From: Pseudomonas fluorescens
Lineage (GTDB): Bacteria; Pseudomonadota; Gammaproteobacteria; Pseudomonadales; Pseudomonadaceae
Reading direction: 5' to 3'
DNA: 64,000 bases
NCBI RefSeq assembly: GCF_005938625.1
Contig: NZ_VCNJ01000013.1
Location: 62,001-126,000, forward strand
Below, one piece after another: positions 19,016 through 30,807 of this stretch. The notes beneath the pieces were generated by a model. It was not told the DNA's origin, did no database searches, and was given only the letters and a program-made list of their open reading frames with translations. Position numbers and translations under genes: made by a program. Numbering within the stretch: position 1 is the first letter of the stretch; each line of letters opens with the position of its first letter.

Positions 19016-20086
19016 ATGGACGGTACTTCTGCAAGTCCCCAGCGACACAATGCGGCCCAGCGATCAGCGCATATTCGTGAAGTGGTGCTGGCCAAAGGCG
19101 TCGAGCTGCGTGAGCGCTACCCGATTCTCAAGCATCAGGATGCGCTGGGCGCGGGGATTCTGGCCTTTGCGCTGATCGGGATGATTGGTTCGGCGACGCT
19201 GTACATCAGCGGCCATATGGCGTGGTGGGTTTGTCTGTTGCTCAATGCGTTTTTCGCGTCGCTGACCCATGAGCTTGAGCACGATCTGATCCACAGCATG
19301 TACTTCCGCAAGCAGCGCGTGCCGCACAACCTGATGATGGGCCTGGTGTGGCTGGCGCGGCCGAGCACGATCAACCCGTGGATTCGTCGTCATCTGCACC
19401 TCAATCACCACAAGGTCTCCGGCACTGAAACCGACATGGAAGAGCGCGCGATCACCAACGGCGAACCGTGGGGTTTTGCGCGCTTGTTGATGGTTGGCGA
19501 CAACATGATGTCGGCCTTCATCCGCTTGCTGCGGGCGCCGACCTGGGCGCACAAGTGGAGCATTCTGAAACGGGTTTTCAAAGTCTATGCACCGCTGGCG
19601 CTGGTGCATTGGGGCGCGTGGTACGTGTTTCTCGGTTTTCACGCTGCCAACGGCATCGCCTATCTGCTGGGCTCGCCGATTGAATGGTCAGCGACGACGT
19701 TGTCGGTGATGCAGGTAATTGATATCGCCGCTGTGGTGATTATCGGCCCGAATGTGTTGCGCACGTTTTGCCTGCACTTCATTAGCTCGAACATGCATTA
19801 CTACGGCGATGTCGAACTGGGCAATGTGTTGCAGCAGTGTCAGGTGCTGAACCCGTGGTGGTTGTGGCCGTTGCAGGCATTCTGCTTCAACTTTGGCAGC
19901 AGTCACGGGATTCATCATTTTGTCGTGAAGGAGCCGTTTTACATTCGTCAGCTGACGGTGCCGGTGGCGCATAAGGTGATGCGTGAGATGGGGGTGCGGT
20001 TCAATGATTTCGGCACGTTCGGGCGGGCGAACCGGTTTGTTCGGCGGGATGAAATCGCGGTGTCTGGGGAGGCGGTGGAGGCCTGA
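19016..20086 (+). CDS. Membrane fatty acid desaturase, second paralogue
   Basis: A 356-residue integral membrane protein. Histidine clusters HELEHDLIH, HLHLNHH and HGIHHF mark a di-iron desaturase/hydroxylase, and HYYGD adds another conserved His. It differs clearly from DesA at 5473 and is not an acyl-CoA DesB type by its spacing. It probably desaturates or hydroxylates acyl chains under control of the divergent AraC regulator. The ribosome site GAGGATGG precedes the ATG at 19016. The substrate cannot be decided from sequence alone. Confidence 0.85.
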   Translation: MDGTSASPQRHNAAQRSAHIREVVLAKGVELRERYPILKHQDALGAGILAFALIGMIGSATLYISGHMAWWVCLLLNAFFASLTHELEHDLIHSMYFRKQRVPHNLMMGLVWLARPSTINPWIRRHLHLNHHKVSGTETDMEERAITNGEPWGFARLLMVGDNMMSAFIRLLRAPTWAHKWSILKRVFKVYAPLALVHWGAWYVFLGFHAANGIAYLLGSPIEWSATTLSVMQVIDIAAVVIIGPNVLRTFCLHFISSNMHYYGDVELGNVLQQCQVLNPWWLWPLQAFCFNFGSSHGIHHFVVKEPFYIRQLTVPVAHKVMREMGVRFNDFGTFGRANRFVRRDEIAVSGEAVEA

Positions 20087-20093
20087 CAGAAAG

Positions 20094-20272
20094 CGCCCTC
20101 ACCCTAGCCCTCTCCCGGAGGGAGAGGGGACCGATTGGGGGATATTGGGGAAGTACGCCGACCTGAATGTTCCTCAGTGAATCCATAATCGATCCGATTT
20201 TTTAGGTCGATGTATAGCGAAAGACACCTCGGTCGGCCCCCTCTCCCACCGGGAGAGGGCTGGGGTGAGGGG
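20094..20272. repeat. 180-bp interspersed repeat, copy 1
   Basis: Inverted ends (CCCTCACCCTAGCCCTCTCC and GGAGAGGGCTGGGGTGAGGG) enclose about 130 bases. Each end is itself a CTCTCCC/GGGAGAG hairpin. On the minus strand it matches the copies at 27871 and 44064, including an internal CGATTATGGATTC segment. It has no coding potential and looks like a non-autonomous REP/MITE-like element between convergent genes. Confidence 0.9.
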
Positions 20273-20287
20273 CTTTTGATCTTCGCC

Positions 20288-22724
<2,437 letters not shown>

Positions 22725-22728
<4 letters not shown>

Positions 22729-24323
22729 GCGTGTCTCCAGCGGGTCGCGCGAATTTCCAGGCGTTGGCCAATGAGGTTGAGCAGGGCGCCGGTGAGGCCG
22801 ACGAAAAGCATGCAGGCCATGATCAGGTCCATGCGCAGCAGTTGTTGTGCACCGATCATCTGGCTGCCGATGCCGCCGTTGGACGGCATGAAATATTCCG
22901 CGCCGATGGTGCCGAGCCAGGCGTAGATCAGGCTCAATCTGAGGCCTGCGAAAATCCCCGGCGCAGCGCCCGGCAACACCAGTCGACGCAGGCGCTGGCC
23001 GAGGCTCAGGCGCAACACTTGTGCGGCTTCGTTGAGTTGTGGCGAGAGGTTGGCGACGCTGCGTTGCGTGGCGATAAACAGCGGAAAGAATGCAGCGAGG
23101 GCGACGAACACCCACTTGGCCAATTCGCCGAGACCGAACCAGGCAGTGAGCAGCGGCACCCAGGCGAAAATTGCAATTTGGCGGATAGCCGCGAGGGTCG
23201 GACCGAGCAGGCGTTCGCTGGTGCGGGACAGCCCGAGCAACAGACCGAGGGCGAAACCGAGTCCGCCGCCCAACAGCAAACCGCCGAGGGTGCGACCGAG
23301 GCTAAGCGCCATGCCGCTGATCAACGTGCCGTCAATCAGACCGTCCCATGCCGTACTCAAAACGGCCAGCGGGCTGACCAGAATGTTGGCATCGACCCAC
23401 TGCAGTTCATTCGCCAGTTGCCACAGCGCCAATAAGCCCAGCGGCAGCAGCCATGGCTGCAGACGCTGCCAGCCGTCATAACGCGGGCCGCGACGAATTT
23501 CAGCGGTGGCCGGATGCGGCCAGTGCACCAGTTTCTTGTCCAGCAGACCGATGCCGCGATCCATCGCCACACCGATTACACCGATCACCACAATGCAGAC
23601 GAAAACGATGTCGAGCATGAACAATTGCCGTGCCCAGACCATCAGGTAACCGATGCCTTCGCTGGAGGCCAACAGTTCGACGGCCAGCAACGAAGTCCAT
23701 CCGGCGGCCAGCGCCAGACGCACGCCAGCCATAAACGCTGGGAGAGCGGCGGGCAACACCAAGCGTCGAATCAAAAGGTGCGGTGGCAAGCGTAAAACAG
23801 CGGCTGCTTCACGCAATTTCGGCTGTGCATCTCTTACGCCGACCAGCGTATGCAGGGCCACCGGCACCACCACCGCTTTGATCAGCACCACCAGTTTCAG
23901 CACCTCGCCGATGCCGAAAAACACCATGAACAACGGGATCCACGCCAGCGTCGGCACCTGCGACAGACCGGCGAAAGTCGGGAAAACCAAACGCTCCAGA
24001 CGGCGACTGAAACCCAGCGCTGCACCGAGCACCGCTCCCGCTGAAATCCCCGCGAGCAAGCCCCAGAACAAACGTTGCAGGCTGATCCACAAATGGCTCC
24101 ACAACTCGCCTTGCGACAACTCGACAGCACTGTTCCACACCAGCGACGGCGCGGGCAGGATCTGCTCGCTCATCCACTCATTACGCGCGGCCAGCCACCA
24201 CAGCGCGAACAGGCTAAGGGGCAGCAGCCACGGCAACAGGCGTTGGTTCAGGCTTGGCCAGGTGCGGCGGCTTTTCAGCGGCGGCGCGGGCAGGGGGAGA
24301 CTGAGCAAGGATTGGCGGGCCAT
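22725..24323 (-). CDS. atsB: Fused double ABC permease for sulfate esters
   Basis: A 532-residue inner-membrane protein made of two tandem permease domains. The EAA motif occurs twice, as LREAAAVLRLPPHLLIRRLVLPAALP in the first half and LNEAAQVLRLSLGQRLRRLVLPGAAP in the second, each followed by GxxxGLRLSL-type membrane segments. A single chain therefore provides both halves of the channel. This double form matches my memory of AtsB. It begins the atsBCA unit, and its promoter faces atsR across 395 bases. Confidence 0.9.
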
Positions 24324-24360
24324 GGGTGACCTCCGTTGTCGGGTTGGCTCAAGATCAAGA

Positions 24361-24444
24361 TCAAAAGATCGCAGCCTTCGGCAGCTCCTACGGGGGAATG
24401 CGTCCTTGAATTGACCCCTGTAGGGCTGCCGAAGGCTGCGATCT
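24361..24444. repeat. Inverted repeat of the GATCGCAGCCTTCGGCAGCT family
   Basis: Left arm GATCGCAGCCTTCGGCAGCT and right arm GGCTGCCGAAGGCTGCGATC pair across about 40 bases. It lies in the 5' leader of atsB. Confidence 0.88.
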
Positions 24445-24545
24445 CTAGCGGCATTAACTAAGAGCTAATGGTTATAAATAATCTTTAATAAGTTATTTTT
24501 AGAGATAAGCAGCGCCATTTAAGGCTTCCAGCCCACACGCATCCA

Positions 24546-24582
24546 ATGCATTCGAAGAATATTTTCGATGCTGTTAATGCAT
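24546..24582. promoter_or_regulatory. Paired ATGCATT half-sites between atsB and atsR
   Basis: ATGCATT (24546-24552) and its inverse AATGCAT (24576-24582) are 30 bases apart and bracket a TTCGAAGAATATTTTCGA partial dyad. Similar spaced sites occur before both LysR genes (26804-26839 and 30802-30850), so a LysR operator is suggested. Confidence 0.45.
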
Positions 24583-24718
24583 ACGCCGCTGCAGGCCCCG
24601 TTATTACTTGCTTAGAGTTAAAAGCTATAAAAATGTGAATTTATAGTATTTAAGCGAAGGTATTCATTCGGCCTACTTTCGGCTCCTCAACGCCCGTCGT
24701 GATCAAGGAGCTGCACCC

Positions 24719-25732
24719 ATGAACCTCCCCTTCAAACGTGTTTTCAGTCTGTTTGCCGTTCCTGCTCTGGCGGGCCTGCTGGCGTTTACCGCGCATGCCG
24801 ACGAACTCAAGGAAATCAGAATCGCCGTGCCCGACCTGAGCGCCGGCACCCAGCACAGCGGCGGCGGTGTGGTCGACGTTTTGCGTGATCAGCAGATCTT
24901 CGAAAAAGCCTTCGCCGATCAGGGCATCAAGATTCAGTGGAATTTTTTCAAAGGTGCCGGGCCGGTGATCAATGAGGCGTTTGCCAATGGTCAAGTCGAT
25001 CTGGCGTATCTGGGCGATCTGGCGGCAATCATCGGCAAGTCCAATGGCCTCGATACTCGCTTGCTCAGCGCCAGTGCGCGTGGGGTGAAGCAGTATCTGG
25101 GCGTGGTGCCGGGGTCGGGGATCAAGACCCTGCAGGATTTGAAAGGCAAGCGCGTGGCGATCTTCCGCGGTACCGCAACGCAGCTGTCGTTTGATGCAGC
25201 ACTGGCCAGCCAAGGCTTGAGCGAGAAGGATCTGAAAGTCATCAACCTCGACTTCACCGGCGCGACCGCTGCGTTGGCAGCGAAACAGATCGATGCGTCG
25301 TGGGGCAGTTCCGGATTGGCGGCGCTACAGACCAAGGGCCTGGCCGAGTTGCCGTTGAACACCAAGGATCTCGGTGGTGCGGGCAGTGTGCAGTCGGTAT
25401 TGGTTGGCACGGGCAAGTTTGTCGATGCGCACCCGGAGGCGGTGGCGAAATTGCTCAAGGCGCAGCAGCAGGCGGTGGAGTGGCTGACCCAGGACAGCAA
25501 CAAGGCTGCCTACGTGCAATTGGTCTCGGGGCTGGCGAGCTATCCGCCGGTAATCCTCACCGAGGATCTGAAGGATCAGAAATTGAGCGAAGTGTTCCCG
25601 TCGACGCTGGATCCGGTGTTCCTCGGCAGCTTGCAGGACAAAGTGGATCTGGCGGCGCAGCAGAAGCTGATTCGCAAGCCGTTCAAGGTCAATGATTGGG
25701 TGGCGCCTGAGTTGGCCGCGGCCAAGCTCTAA
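24719..25732 (+). CDS. atsR: Sulfate ester/sulfonate ABC substrate-binding protein
   Basis: A 337-residue periplasmic protein of the SsuA/TauA family. The signal peptide ends near TAHADELKE. Family features are FEKAFADQGIKIQWNFFKGAGPVINEAFANGQVDLAYLGDLAAI and LKGKRVAIFRGTATQLSFD. It should capture sulfate esters for AtsB-AtsC. It is transcribed away from atsB rather than in line with it. An AAGGAG site precedes the ATG. Sulfonates are an alternative ligand, since the family is broad. Confidence 0.9.
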   Translation: MNLPFKRVFSLFAVPALAGLLAFTAHADELKEIRIAVPDLSAGTQHSGGGVVDVLRDQQIFEKAFADQGIKIQWNFFKGAGPVINEAFANGQVDLAYLGDLAAIIGKSNGLDTRLLSASARGVKQYLGVVPGSGIKTLQDLKGKRVAIFRGTATQLSFDAALASQGLSEKDLKVINLDFTGATAALAAKQIDASWGSSGLAALQTKGLAELPLNTKDLGGAGSVQSVLVGTGKFVDAHPEAVAKLLKAQQQAVEWLTQDSNKAAYVQLVSGLASYPPVILTEDLKDQKLSEVFPSTLDPVFLGSLQDKVDLAAQQKLIRKPFKVNDWVAPELAAAKL

Positions 25733-25740
25733 CGTACGCC

Positions 25741-25846
25741 GATCGTTCCCACGCTCTGCGTGGGAACGCATCAATGGACGCTCTGCGTCCGCTTTGGGAC
25801 GCGGAGCGTCCCGGGCTGCATTCCCACGCTGAGCGTGGGAGCGATC
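25741..25846. repeat. CCCACGC..GCGTGGG interspersed repeat
   Basis: A 106-base element bounded by GATCGTTCCCACGC and GCGTGGGAGCGATC. The inner palindrome is GGACGCTCTGCGTCC / GGACGCGGAGCGTCC. It lies between convergent atsR and the LysR gene. Confidence 0.92.
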
Positions 25847-25849
25847 CTC

Positions 25850-26770
25850 TTAAACGGCGACGCTGACTTCCTGCCGATCCACCGCCACCAACGTCTCGAT
25901 CAGCGCCCGCGCCGCCGGCGAAAGCCGAAACCCGGTGCGACTGACGATCCCGCAGCGCGCATTCATGCTCTCCAGGTTCTGCGGCAGATTACGCCAGTGC
26001 AGCAACACCAGCGAACCCTTGGCAATGTCCTCGACAAACGCCTCTTCCGTACCGACGCCAATCGCATTGGATTGCAGCACCACCTTCACCAGTGCCGGAA
26101 AGTGCTCGGTCTCGATGGTCGGTGAAAAATCGATGCGGCCACTGAGATTCGCCAGCAGTTTTCGAATGCCCGGCGGGATAAGCGTGGTCGCCAGCGGGTA
26201 GTCGAACATGTCGTTGGTCGACAGGCTCTCCTTGGCCAGCAACGGATGTCCCGGCCGGCAGAAAAACACCCCGCGTTTGGGCGTTAACGCCTGGGTCTGG
26301 AAGTTCGGATCGGATTCGAAATGACGGATGTCGGCGATGAAGAACTCGATCTCTTCACGGCTCAGGGCGCGACTGAGTTTTTCCCAGTTATCCACCTGAA
26401 AACAGGTGCGCACTTTCGGGTGCGCATTGATGAATTGCGCCACCGCATCCGGCACCAGTTTTACCGCCGGCGCCGGGCCGCAACCGAAGTGCACCTCGCC
26501 GGCGTCGAGCTTGGTCATCTGCGTCACTTCGGCGCTGAGCAACGCCGCGCCTTGCACCAGGCTCAGGGCATGTTGCAGTACCACCTGGCCTTCGGGCGTG
26601 GGGCGCAAATCCTTGTTGCCGCGATCCACCAGCACGCAGCCGAATTCCTGCTCCAGCCCTTGAATACTGCGGCTGAACGCCGGTTGAGTGATGCCCATCG
26701 CGTCCGCCGCACGGACAAAACTGCGGTGTTCGTTGAGGGCGATGAAGTAGCGCAACTGGCGAAGATCCAT
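25850..26770 (-). CDS. LysR-family regulator, divergent from atsK
   Basis: A 306-residue regulator. The N-terminal winged helix-turn-helix (LRQLRYFIALNEHRSFVRAADAMGITQPAFSRSIQGLEQE) and a periplasmic-binding-like co-inducer domain are typical. The ATG at 26770 is chosen because GGAAAAG lies at the right distance; an upstream ATG at 26785 has its AGG only one base away. It is divergent from the atsK gene and probably controls it together with the ats genes. A close paralogue lies at 29863. CysB-like central control is separate. Confidence 0.9.
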   Translation of the reverse strand: MDLRQLRYFIALNEHRSFVRAADAMGITQPAFSRSIQGLEQEFGCVLVDRGNKDLRPTPEGQVVLQHALSLVQGAALLSAEVTQMTKLDAGEVHFGCGPAPAVKLVPDAVAQFINAHPKVRTCFQVDNWEKLSRALSREEIEFFIADIRHFESDPNFQTQALTPKRGVFFCRPGHPLLAKESLSTNDMFDYPLATTLIPPGIRKLLANLSGRIDFSPTIETEHFPALVKVVLQSNAIGVGTEEAFVEDIAKGSLVLLHWRNLPQNLESMNARCGIVSRTGFRLSPAARALIETLVAVDRQEVSVAV

Positions 26771-26803
26771 ATGCTTTTCCGGCATCCTAAAAATAGCTCG
26801 AAG

Positions 26804-26839
26804 GCATTTGCGACGAGGGTTGCTAGAGGTTTTAAATGC
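26804..26839. promoter_or_regulatory. Inverted GCATTT/AAATGC arms, LysR-atsK region
   Basis: GCATTT (26804-26809) and AAATGC (26834-26839) are 30 bases apart, the same spacing as the ATGCATT sites near atsR. Candidate LysR operator. Confidence 0.4.
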
Positions 26840-26844
26840 AAGCT

Positions 26845-26852
26845 CTTATTCC
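26845..26852 (+). promoter_or_regulatory. CTTATTCC motif before atsK
   Basis: The eight-base motif CTTATTCC in the context AGCTCTTATTCCGTCAACGAA lies 100 bases before atsK. The same core stands 65 bases before the hydrolase at 37957 and near the small ORF at 40801. It may belong to a sulfur-starvation promoter. Confidence 0.4.
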
Positions 26853-26951
26853 GTCAACGAAGCATGTGAATATCTATTAGATGTAAATGGAATATAGATA
26901 GAGCGTTGTTTCGCTGCCGTCCAACCGTAAGCAGTCGATGAGGGTCTACCC

Positions 26952-27860
26952 ATGAGCAATGCCGCACTCGCAGTAAAACCCGCTGTCCACGCGCTGGAAA
27001 TTCATCCGGTGGCCGGTCGTATCGGCGCCGAGATTCGTGGCGTGCATTTGTCCGGTGAGCTGGACGCCGCCACCGTCGAAGCCATTCAACAGGCACTGGT
27101 TCAGTACAAAGTCGTGTTCTTCCGCGAACAGACCCAACTCGACGATCAGCGTCAGGAAGCCTTCGCCCATCTGCTCGGCGAGCCGGTGGCGCATCCGACC
27201 GTGCCGTCGCGTGAAGGCACGCGTTATCTGCTCGAGCTGGACGGCGCTGAAGGTCAGCGCGCCAACTCCTGGCACACCGACGTGACCTTCGTCGACGCCT
27301 ACCCCAAAGCCTCGATCCTGCGCTCGGTGGTGGCCCCGGCATTCGGTGGCGACACCCTGTGGGCCAACACCGCGACGGCGTACAACGGCTTGCCGACCGA
27401 GCTGCGTGAACTGGCCGACAAACTGGTCGCCGTGCACAGCAACGAATACGACTACGCCAGCGCCAAGCCGGACGTCTCGGCGGAGAAGCTTGAGCGCTAT
27501 CGCAAAGTCTTCACCTCCACCGTGTACGAGACCGAGCATCCGGTGGTGCGCGTGCACCCGATCAGCGGCGAAAAGAGCTTGCTGCTGGGGCATTTCGTCA
27601 AACGCATCAAGGGTTATTCGCAGGCGGATTCGGCGCATCTGTTCGGGCTGTTGCAGAGCCATGTGATCCGCCAGGAAAATACCGTGCGCTGGCGCTGGAA
27701 GGCCGGTGATGTGGCGATCTGGGATAACCGTTCGACGCAGCACTATGCGATTGATGATTACGGCACTCAGGATCGGGTGGTGCGTCGGGTGACGTTGAAA
27801 GGTGAGGTACCGGTTGGGGCTTCTGGGCAGCGTAGCCATACCATCAAAGGTCGCGATTGA
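26952..27860 (+). CDS. atsK: Alkylsulfatase, 2-oxoglutarate-dependent dioxygenase
   Basis: A 302-residue TauD/TfdA-family enzyme. It oxidises alkyl sulfate esters with 2-oxoglutarate and O2, releasing sulfate and an aldehyde. The iron ligands His108 and Asp110 (SWHTD) and His264 (TQHYAIDD) fall at the positions I recall for P. putida AtsK, and an Arg pair near 278 is placed for 2-oxoglutarate binding. It is cytoplasmic and probably depends on the AtsR-AtsB-AtsC importer. The divergent LysR gene suggests local control. TauD-like taurine oxidation is less likely given the ats context. Confidence 0.93.
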   Translation: MSNAALAVKPAVHALEIHPVAGRIGAEIRGVHLSGELDAATVEAIQQALVQYKVVFFREQTQLDDQRQEAFAHLLGEPVAHPTVPSREGTRYLLELDGAEGQRANSWHTDVTFVDAYPKASILRSVVAPAFGGDTLWANTATAYNGLPTELRELADKLVAVHSNEYDYASAKPDVSAEKLERYRKVFTSTVYETEHPVVRVHPISGEKSLLLGHFVKRIKGYSQADSAHLFGLLQSHVIRQENTVRWRWKAGDVAIWDNRSTQHYAIDDYGTQDRVVRRVTLKGEVPVGASGQRSHTIKGRD

Positions 27861-27870
27861 AGATCAAGAG

Positions 27871-28045
27871 CCCCTCACCCCAGCCCTCTCCCAGAGGGAG
27901 AGGGAGCCGACCGAGTTGTCTCGCGTTATGCATCGACCTGAAAGATATTTATCGATTATGGATTCGGTGAAGCACGATCAGGTCGGTGTACCTCTGAAAT
28001 ATCCCCCATTCAGTCCCCTCTCCCTCCGGGAGAGGGTTAGGGGCT
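27871..28045. repeat. 180-bp interspersed repeat, copy 2
   Basis: The same ends as copy 1 (CCCCTCACCCCAGCCCTCTCC and its inverse) enclose a core with ATCGACCTGAAAG and CGATTATGGATTC. It sits between convergent atsK and the sulfatase gene. Confidence 0.92.
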
Positions 28046-28052
28046 CTTCCCG

Positions 28053-29672
28053 CTACCAAACCCCAATCTGAACAACCTTCTCGCTCTCCGGCTCACCATA
28101 ACGAAACCGCTGCCCACGCGAATCAATCTCCTGATGGCTGATGGTCGTGCGCCGCTTCAACCCGCGCACCCACTCAAACAAATACCCCGCATGCTCCTCG
28201 CGCACCGCCGCGAACGCCGGGTCATCCCCCAGATCACGCAACTCCTGCGGATCATTCAACAGATCAAACAACTGCGGCCGAAAGCCGTCGTACGCCAGGT
28301 ATTTCCAACGCTCGCTGCGCACCATGGTCATCCGGCAACGATCAATCGGCTGGCCCAGACGCTCCCGCGCCGGCGCCTGGAAGGCGTAGTCGTATTCGCT
28401 GACTGCATAGCGGCGCCAGTCGGGATTTTTTTCACCGTGTAGAAGCGGGATCAACGAACGCCCTTCAAGCCGATGCTCCGCCCCCGGCAATCCCAATGCC
28501 TGAAGAAACGTCGGCAACGCGTCGATGGTTTCCGCCAGTCGATCATCCACCGTTCCGCGCGTGACATCCGCTGCCACCCGAGGATCACGCACGATCAACG
28601 GCACGCCCACCGCCTGCTCCAGCAAAAACTCCTTTTCCCCAAGCCAGTGATCACCGAGAAAGTCGCCGTGATCGCTGGTAAACACGATCAACGTGTCATC
28701 CCAGCGACCGTTGCTCTGCAGAAAATCGAACAGTCGTCCGAGTTGATCATCCACCTGCTTGATCAGACCCATGTACGTAGGGATTACAGTCAATCGTACT
28801 GAATCGCGGGAAAAGTTGAGGCTTTCCTCATGCTGGCGAAAGGCAGTGTATACGGGGTGATTGCTGGCTTCGGAGGGCGTCGCGCGGACCGCTTCGAGAA
28901 TCGATTTCGTACTGTACAAGGCGTGGTACGGCGCTGGTACGATGTAGGGCCAGTGCGGTTTGATATAGGAAAGGTGTAAACACCACGATTTCTCGCCTTG
29001 CTCGGTGATGAAGTCGATGGCTCGATTTGTAGTGTAGACAGTCTCTGAGTGTTGCTCGGGAATTCGTGCTGGCAAATTCGCATGACGCATTTGCCAGCCA
29101 CTGAGGATTTCGCCGTTCTCGCCTTCGGCGGCGTTGGCCCAGTCGTGCCAAGGGTTTTTGCCGTCGAAGCCGTGTTCGCGCAGGTAATGCGTATAGGGCG
29201 CGGATTCGCGTTTGTCGTCGAACAGCGGATCGTCGGGGAAGATGCCGTCGTGGCGCATATACGGCTCGAAACCGACTTCGTTCAGTGCTTCGGCTTGCTC
29301 GCTTTGCGGATTGATCGCCAGGCGTTGCAAGGCATCGATATTCGCCGTCGCGTGGGTCTTGCCGACCAGTGCAGTACGAATGCCGTGCGGGCGCAGGTAA
29401 TCGCCGATGGTCAGTTCTTCCAGTGGCAACGGCACAGCGTTCCACGCCACTTGATGGCTGCTGACATAACGTCCGGTGTAGGCCGACATCCGCGACGGTC
29501 CGCAGATCGTGCCTTGGGTGTAGGCGCGGCTGAAACGCACGCCGGCGGCGGCCAGGCGATCGATGTTCGGCGTGTGCAAATGCGGATGACCGTAGCAGGA
29601 CAGGTAATCGCGGCGCAGCTGATCGCACATGATGTACAGCACGTTGCGCACGGGGTTTGGCGGGGTGGACAT
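28053..29672 (-). CDS. Sulfatase-family hydrolase (choline-sulfatase/phosphonate monoesterase type)
   Basis: A 539-residue alkaline phosphatase-superfamily enzyme. Cys57 in the motif CGPSR is the expected formylglycine site, and Asp17 (CDQLRRD) and FTSDHGDFLGDH supply metal ligands. The shape resembles choline sulfatases and phosphonate monoester hydrolases more than AtsA. With no signal peptide it should be cytoplasmic, hydrolysing an imported sulfate or phosphate ester. The ATG at 29672 is used, behind GGTGA; an upstream GTG is possible. About 28750-29060 has lower GC and different codon choice than the flanks. The substrate is unknown. Confidence 0.85.
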   Translation of the reverse strand: MSTPPNPVRNVLYIMCDQLRRDYLSCYGHPHLHTPNIDRLAAAGVRFSRAYTQGTICGPSRMSAYTGRYVSSHQVAWNAVPLPLEELTIGDYLRPHGIRTALVGKTHATANIDALQRLAINPQSEQAEALNEVGFEPYMRHDGIFPDDPLFDDKRESAPYTHYLREHGFDGKNPWHDWANAAEGENGEILSGWQMRHANLPARIPEQHSETVYTTNRAIDFITEQGEKSWCLHLSYIKPHWPYIVPAPYHALYSTKSILEAVRATPSEASNHPVYTAFRQHEESLNFSRDSVRLTVIPTYMGLIKQVDDQLGRLFDFLQSNGRWDDTLIVFTSDHGDFLGDHWLGEKEFLLEQAVGVPLIVRDPRVAADVTRGTVDDRLAETIDALPTFLQALGLPGAEHRLEGRSLIPLLHGEKNPDWRRYAVSEYDYAFQAPARERLGQPIDRCRMTMVRSERWKYLAYDGFRPQLFDLLNDPQELRDLGDDPAFAAVREEHAGYLFEWVRGLKRRTTISHQEIDSRGQRFRYGEPESEKVVQIGVW

Positions 29673-29787
29673 GGGTTTCACCGGTCAGTGGGACAGGTGA
29701 GGGTTTTCGCTGTCGACGGGGGTGTTCGGCAAGTGCATTTGGGGAATGGGTTTTATGCAGGGAATGCATCGGTGCCTGCACTGACCC

Positions 29788-29857
29788 TTTCGCGAGCAGG
29801 CTCACTCCTACAGGGGAATGCATTTCAAATGTAGGAGTGAGCCTGCTCGCGATAGCG
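29788..29857. repeat. REP pair, CGCGAGCAGGCTCACTCCTACA variant
   Basis: Outward-facing arms in the order left, short spacer, inverse. It stands between two minus-strand genes, after the LysR gene and before the sulfatase start. Confidence 0.88.
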
Positions 29858-29862
29858 GTCGA

Positions 29863-30807
29863 TCAGACGGCAAGTCTATCCAGTGAACAAACCTCCTCAT
29901 CCACCGCATCAATCGCCTTGATCTGCTCAATCATCGCTTCCGCCAGCGGGGACAACCGATACCCCGCCCGGCTGACAATCCCGTAACGCGTATACAACTC
30001 CTCCAGATCATCCGCCAACCCTTCAATGCGCAAACACACCAACTCACCCTTGGCCTGGTGCAACGCATCCGAATACGCGCCGACAATCCCGATCGCCTCC
30101 GAACGCAGCACCACACTGAGCAAGCTCGAGCTGTTTTCACACTCCACATTCGGGGTGAAATCCGGGCGTCCGCTGAGGTCGACAATGACTTTGCGCAAGT
30201 TCGGTGGCCGGATGCTGACGGCCAGCGGATAGCTCATCAACTGCTCGGCCGTGACCCGATCAAACCCGGCGAGTGGATGCCCCGCACGGCAGCAAAAATG
30301 CCACTTGCGCGGCCGCAATCGATGCGTCTGGTAATCCGGGTCCGCCTCGAAATGCCGCGTGTCAGCAACGAAGAATTCAAACTCTTCGCTCAATAAGCGC
30401 TTGCTCAGACTCTGCCAATCCTCGACTTGAAACTGCACCCGCGCTTTCGGATAGCGCCCGATAAAGCTGCCGATCGCCCGCGGAATCAATCCCGCTGCCG
30501 GCGCCGGCCCACAACCGAAGCGTAATTCCCCGGCCTCCAGCCCGTTGAACTGGCTTATCTCGTTGGCCATCTGCTGCGCGCCGCTAACCAGGCGCCGCGC
30601 GTGTTCGAGCAGCACCTGGCCCTGTTTGGTCGGCGGTAATTCCTTGCGCCCGCGATCAACCAACTGGCAGCCAACGCTGTGCTCGAGTGCCTGAATGCTA
30701 CGGCTGAACGCTGACTGCGACAGGTTCACCGCCTGCGCGCCGGCGACGAAGCTGCGTTGTTCAGCCAGGGCGATGAAGTGACGAAGTTGACGCAAGTCGA
30801 TATGCAT
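29863..30807 (-). CDS. LysR-family regulator, divergent from the TonB-dependent receptor
   Basis: A 314-residue regulator closely related to the LysR at 25850, sharing the helix-turn-helix (LRQLRHFIALAEQRSFVAGAQAVNLSQSAFSRSIQALE) and most of the effector domain pattern (GELRFGCGPAPAAGLIPRAI). It is transcribed away from the receptor gene across 165 bases and is the obvious candidate to regulate the receptor, the sulfotransferase-like gene and perhaps the sulfatase at 28053. The effector may be a sulfated compound or a sulfur metabolite; this is inference. Confidence 0.9.
   Translation of the reverse strand: MHIDLRQLRHFIALAEQRSFVAGAQAVNLSQSAFSRSIQALEHSVGCQLVDRGRKELPPTKQGQVLLEHARRLVSGAQQMANEISQFNGLEAGELRFGCGPAPAAGLIPRAIGSFIGRYPKARVQFQVEDWQSLSKRLLSEEFEFFVADTRHFEADPDYQTHRLRPRKWHFCCRAGHPLAGFDRVTAEQLMSYPLAVSIRPPNLRKVIVDLSGRPDFTPNVECENSSSLLSVVLRSEAIGIVGAYSDALHQAKGELVCLRIEGLADDLEELYTRYGIVSRAGYRLSPLAEAMIEQIKAIDAVDEEVCSLDRLAV

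Larger units (their letters stand above)
24324..24718. other. atsB-atsR divergent intergenic region
   Basis: The 395-base gap holds a GATCGCAGCC repeat (24361-24444) next to atsB, followed by 200 AT-rich bases. The latter contain ATGCATT-type half-sites and the probable promoters of both directions. No ORF with a ribosome site was found. Confidence 0.75.
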
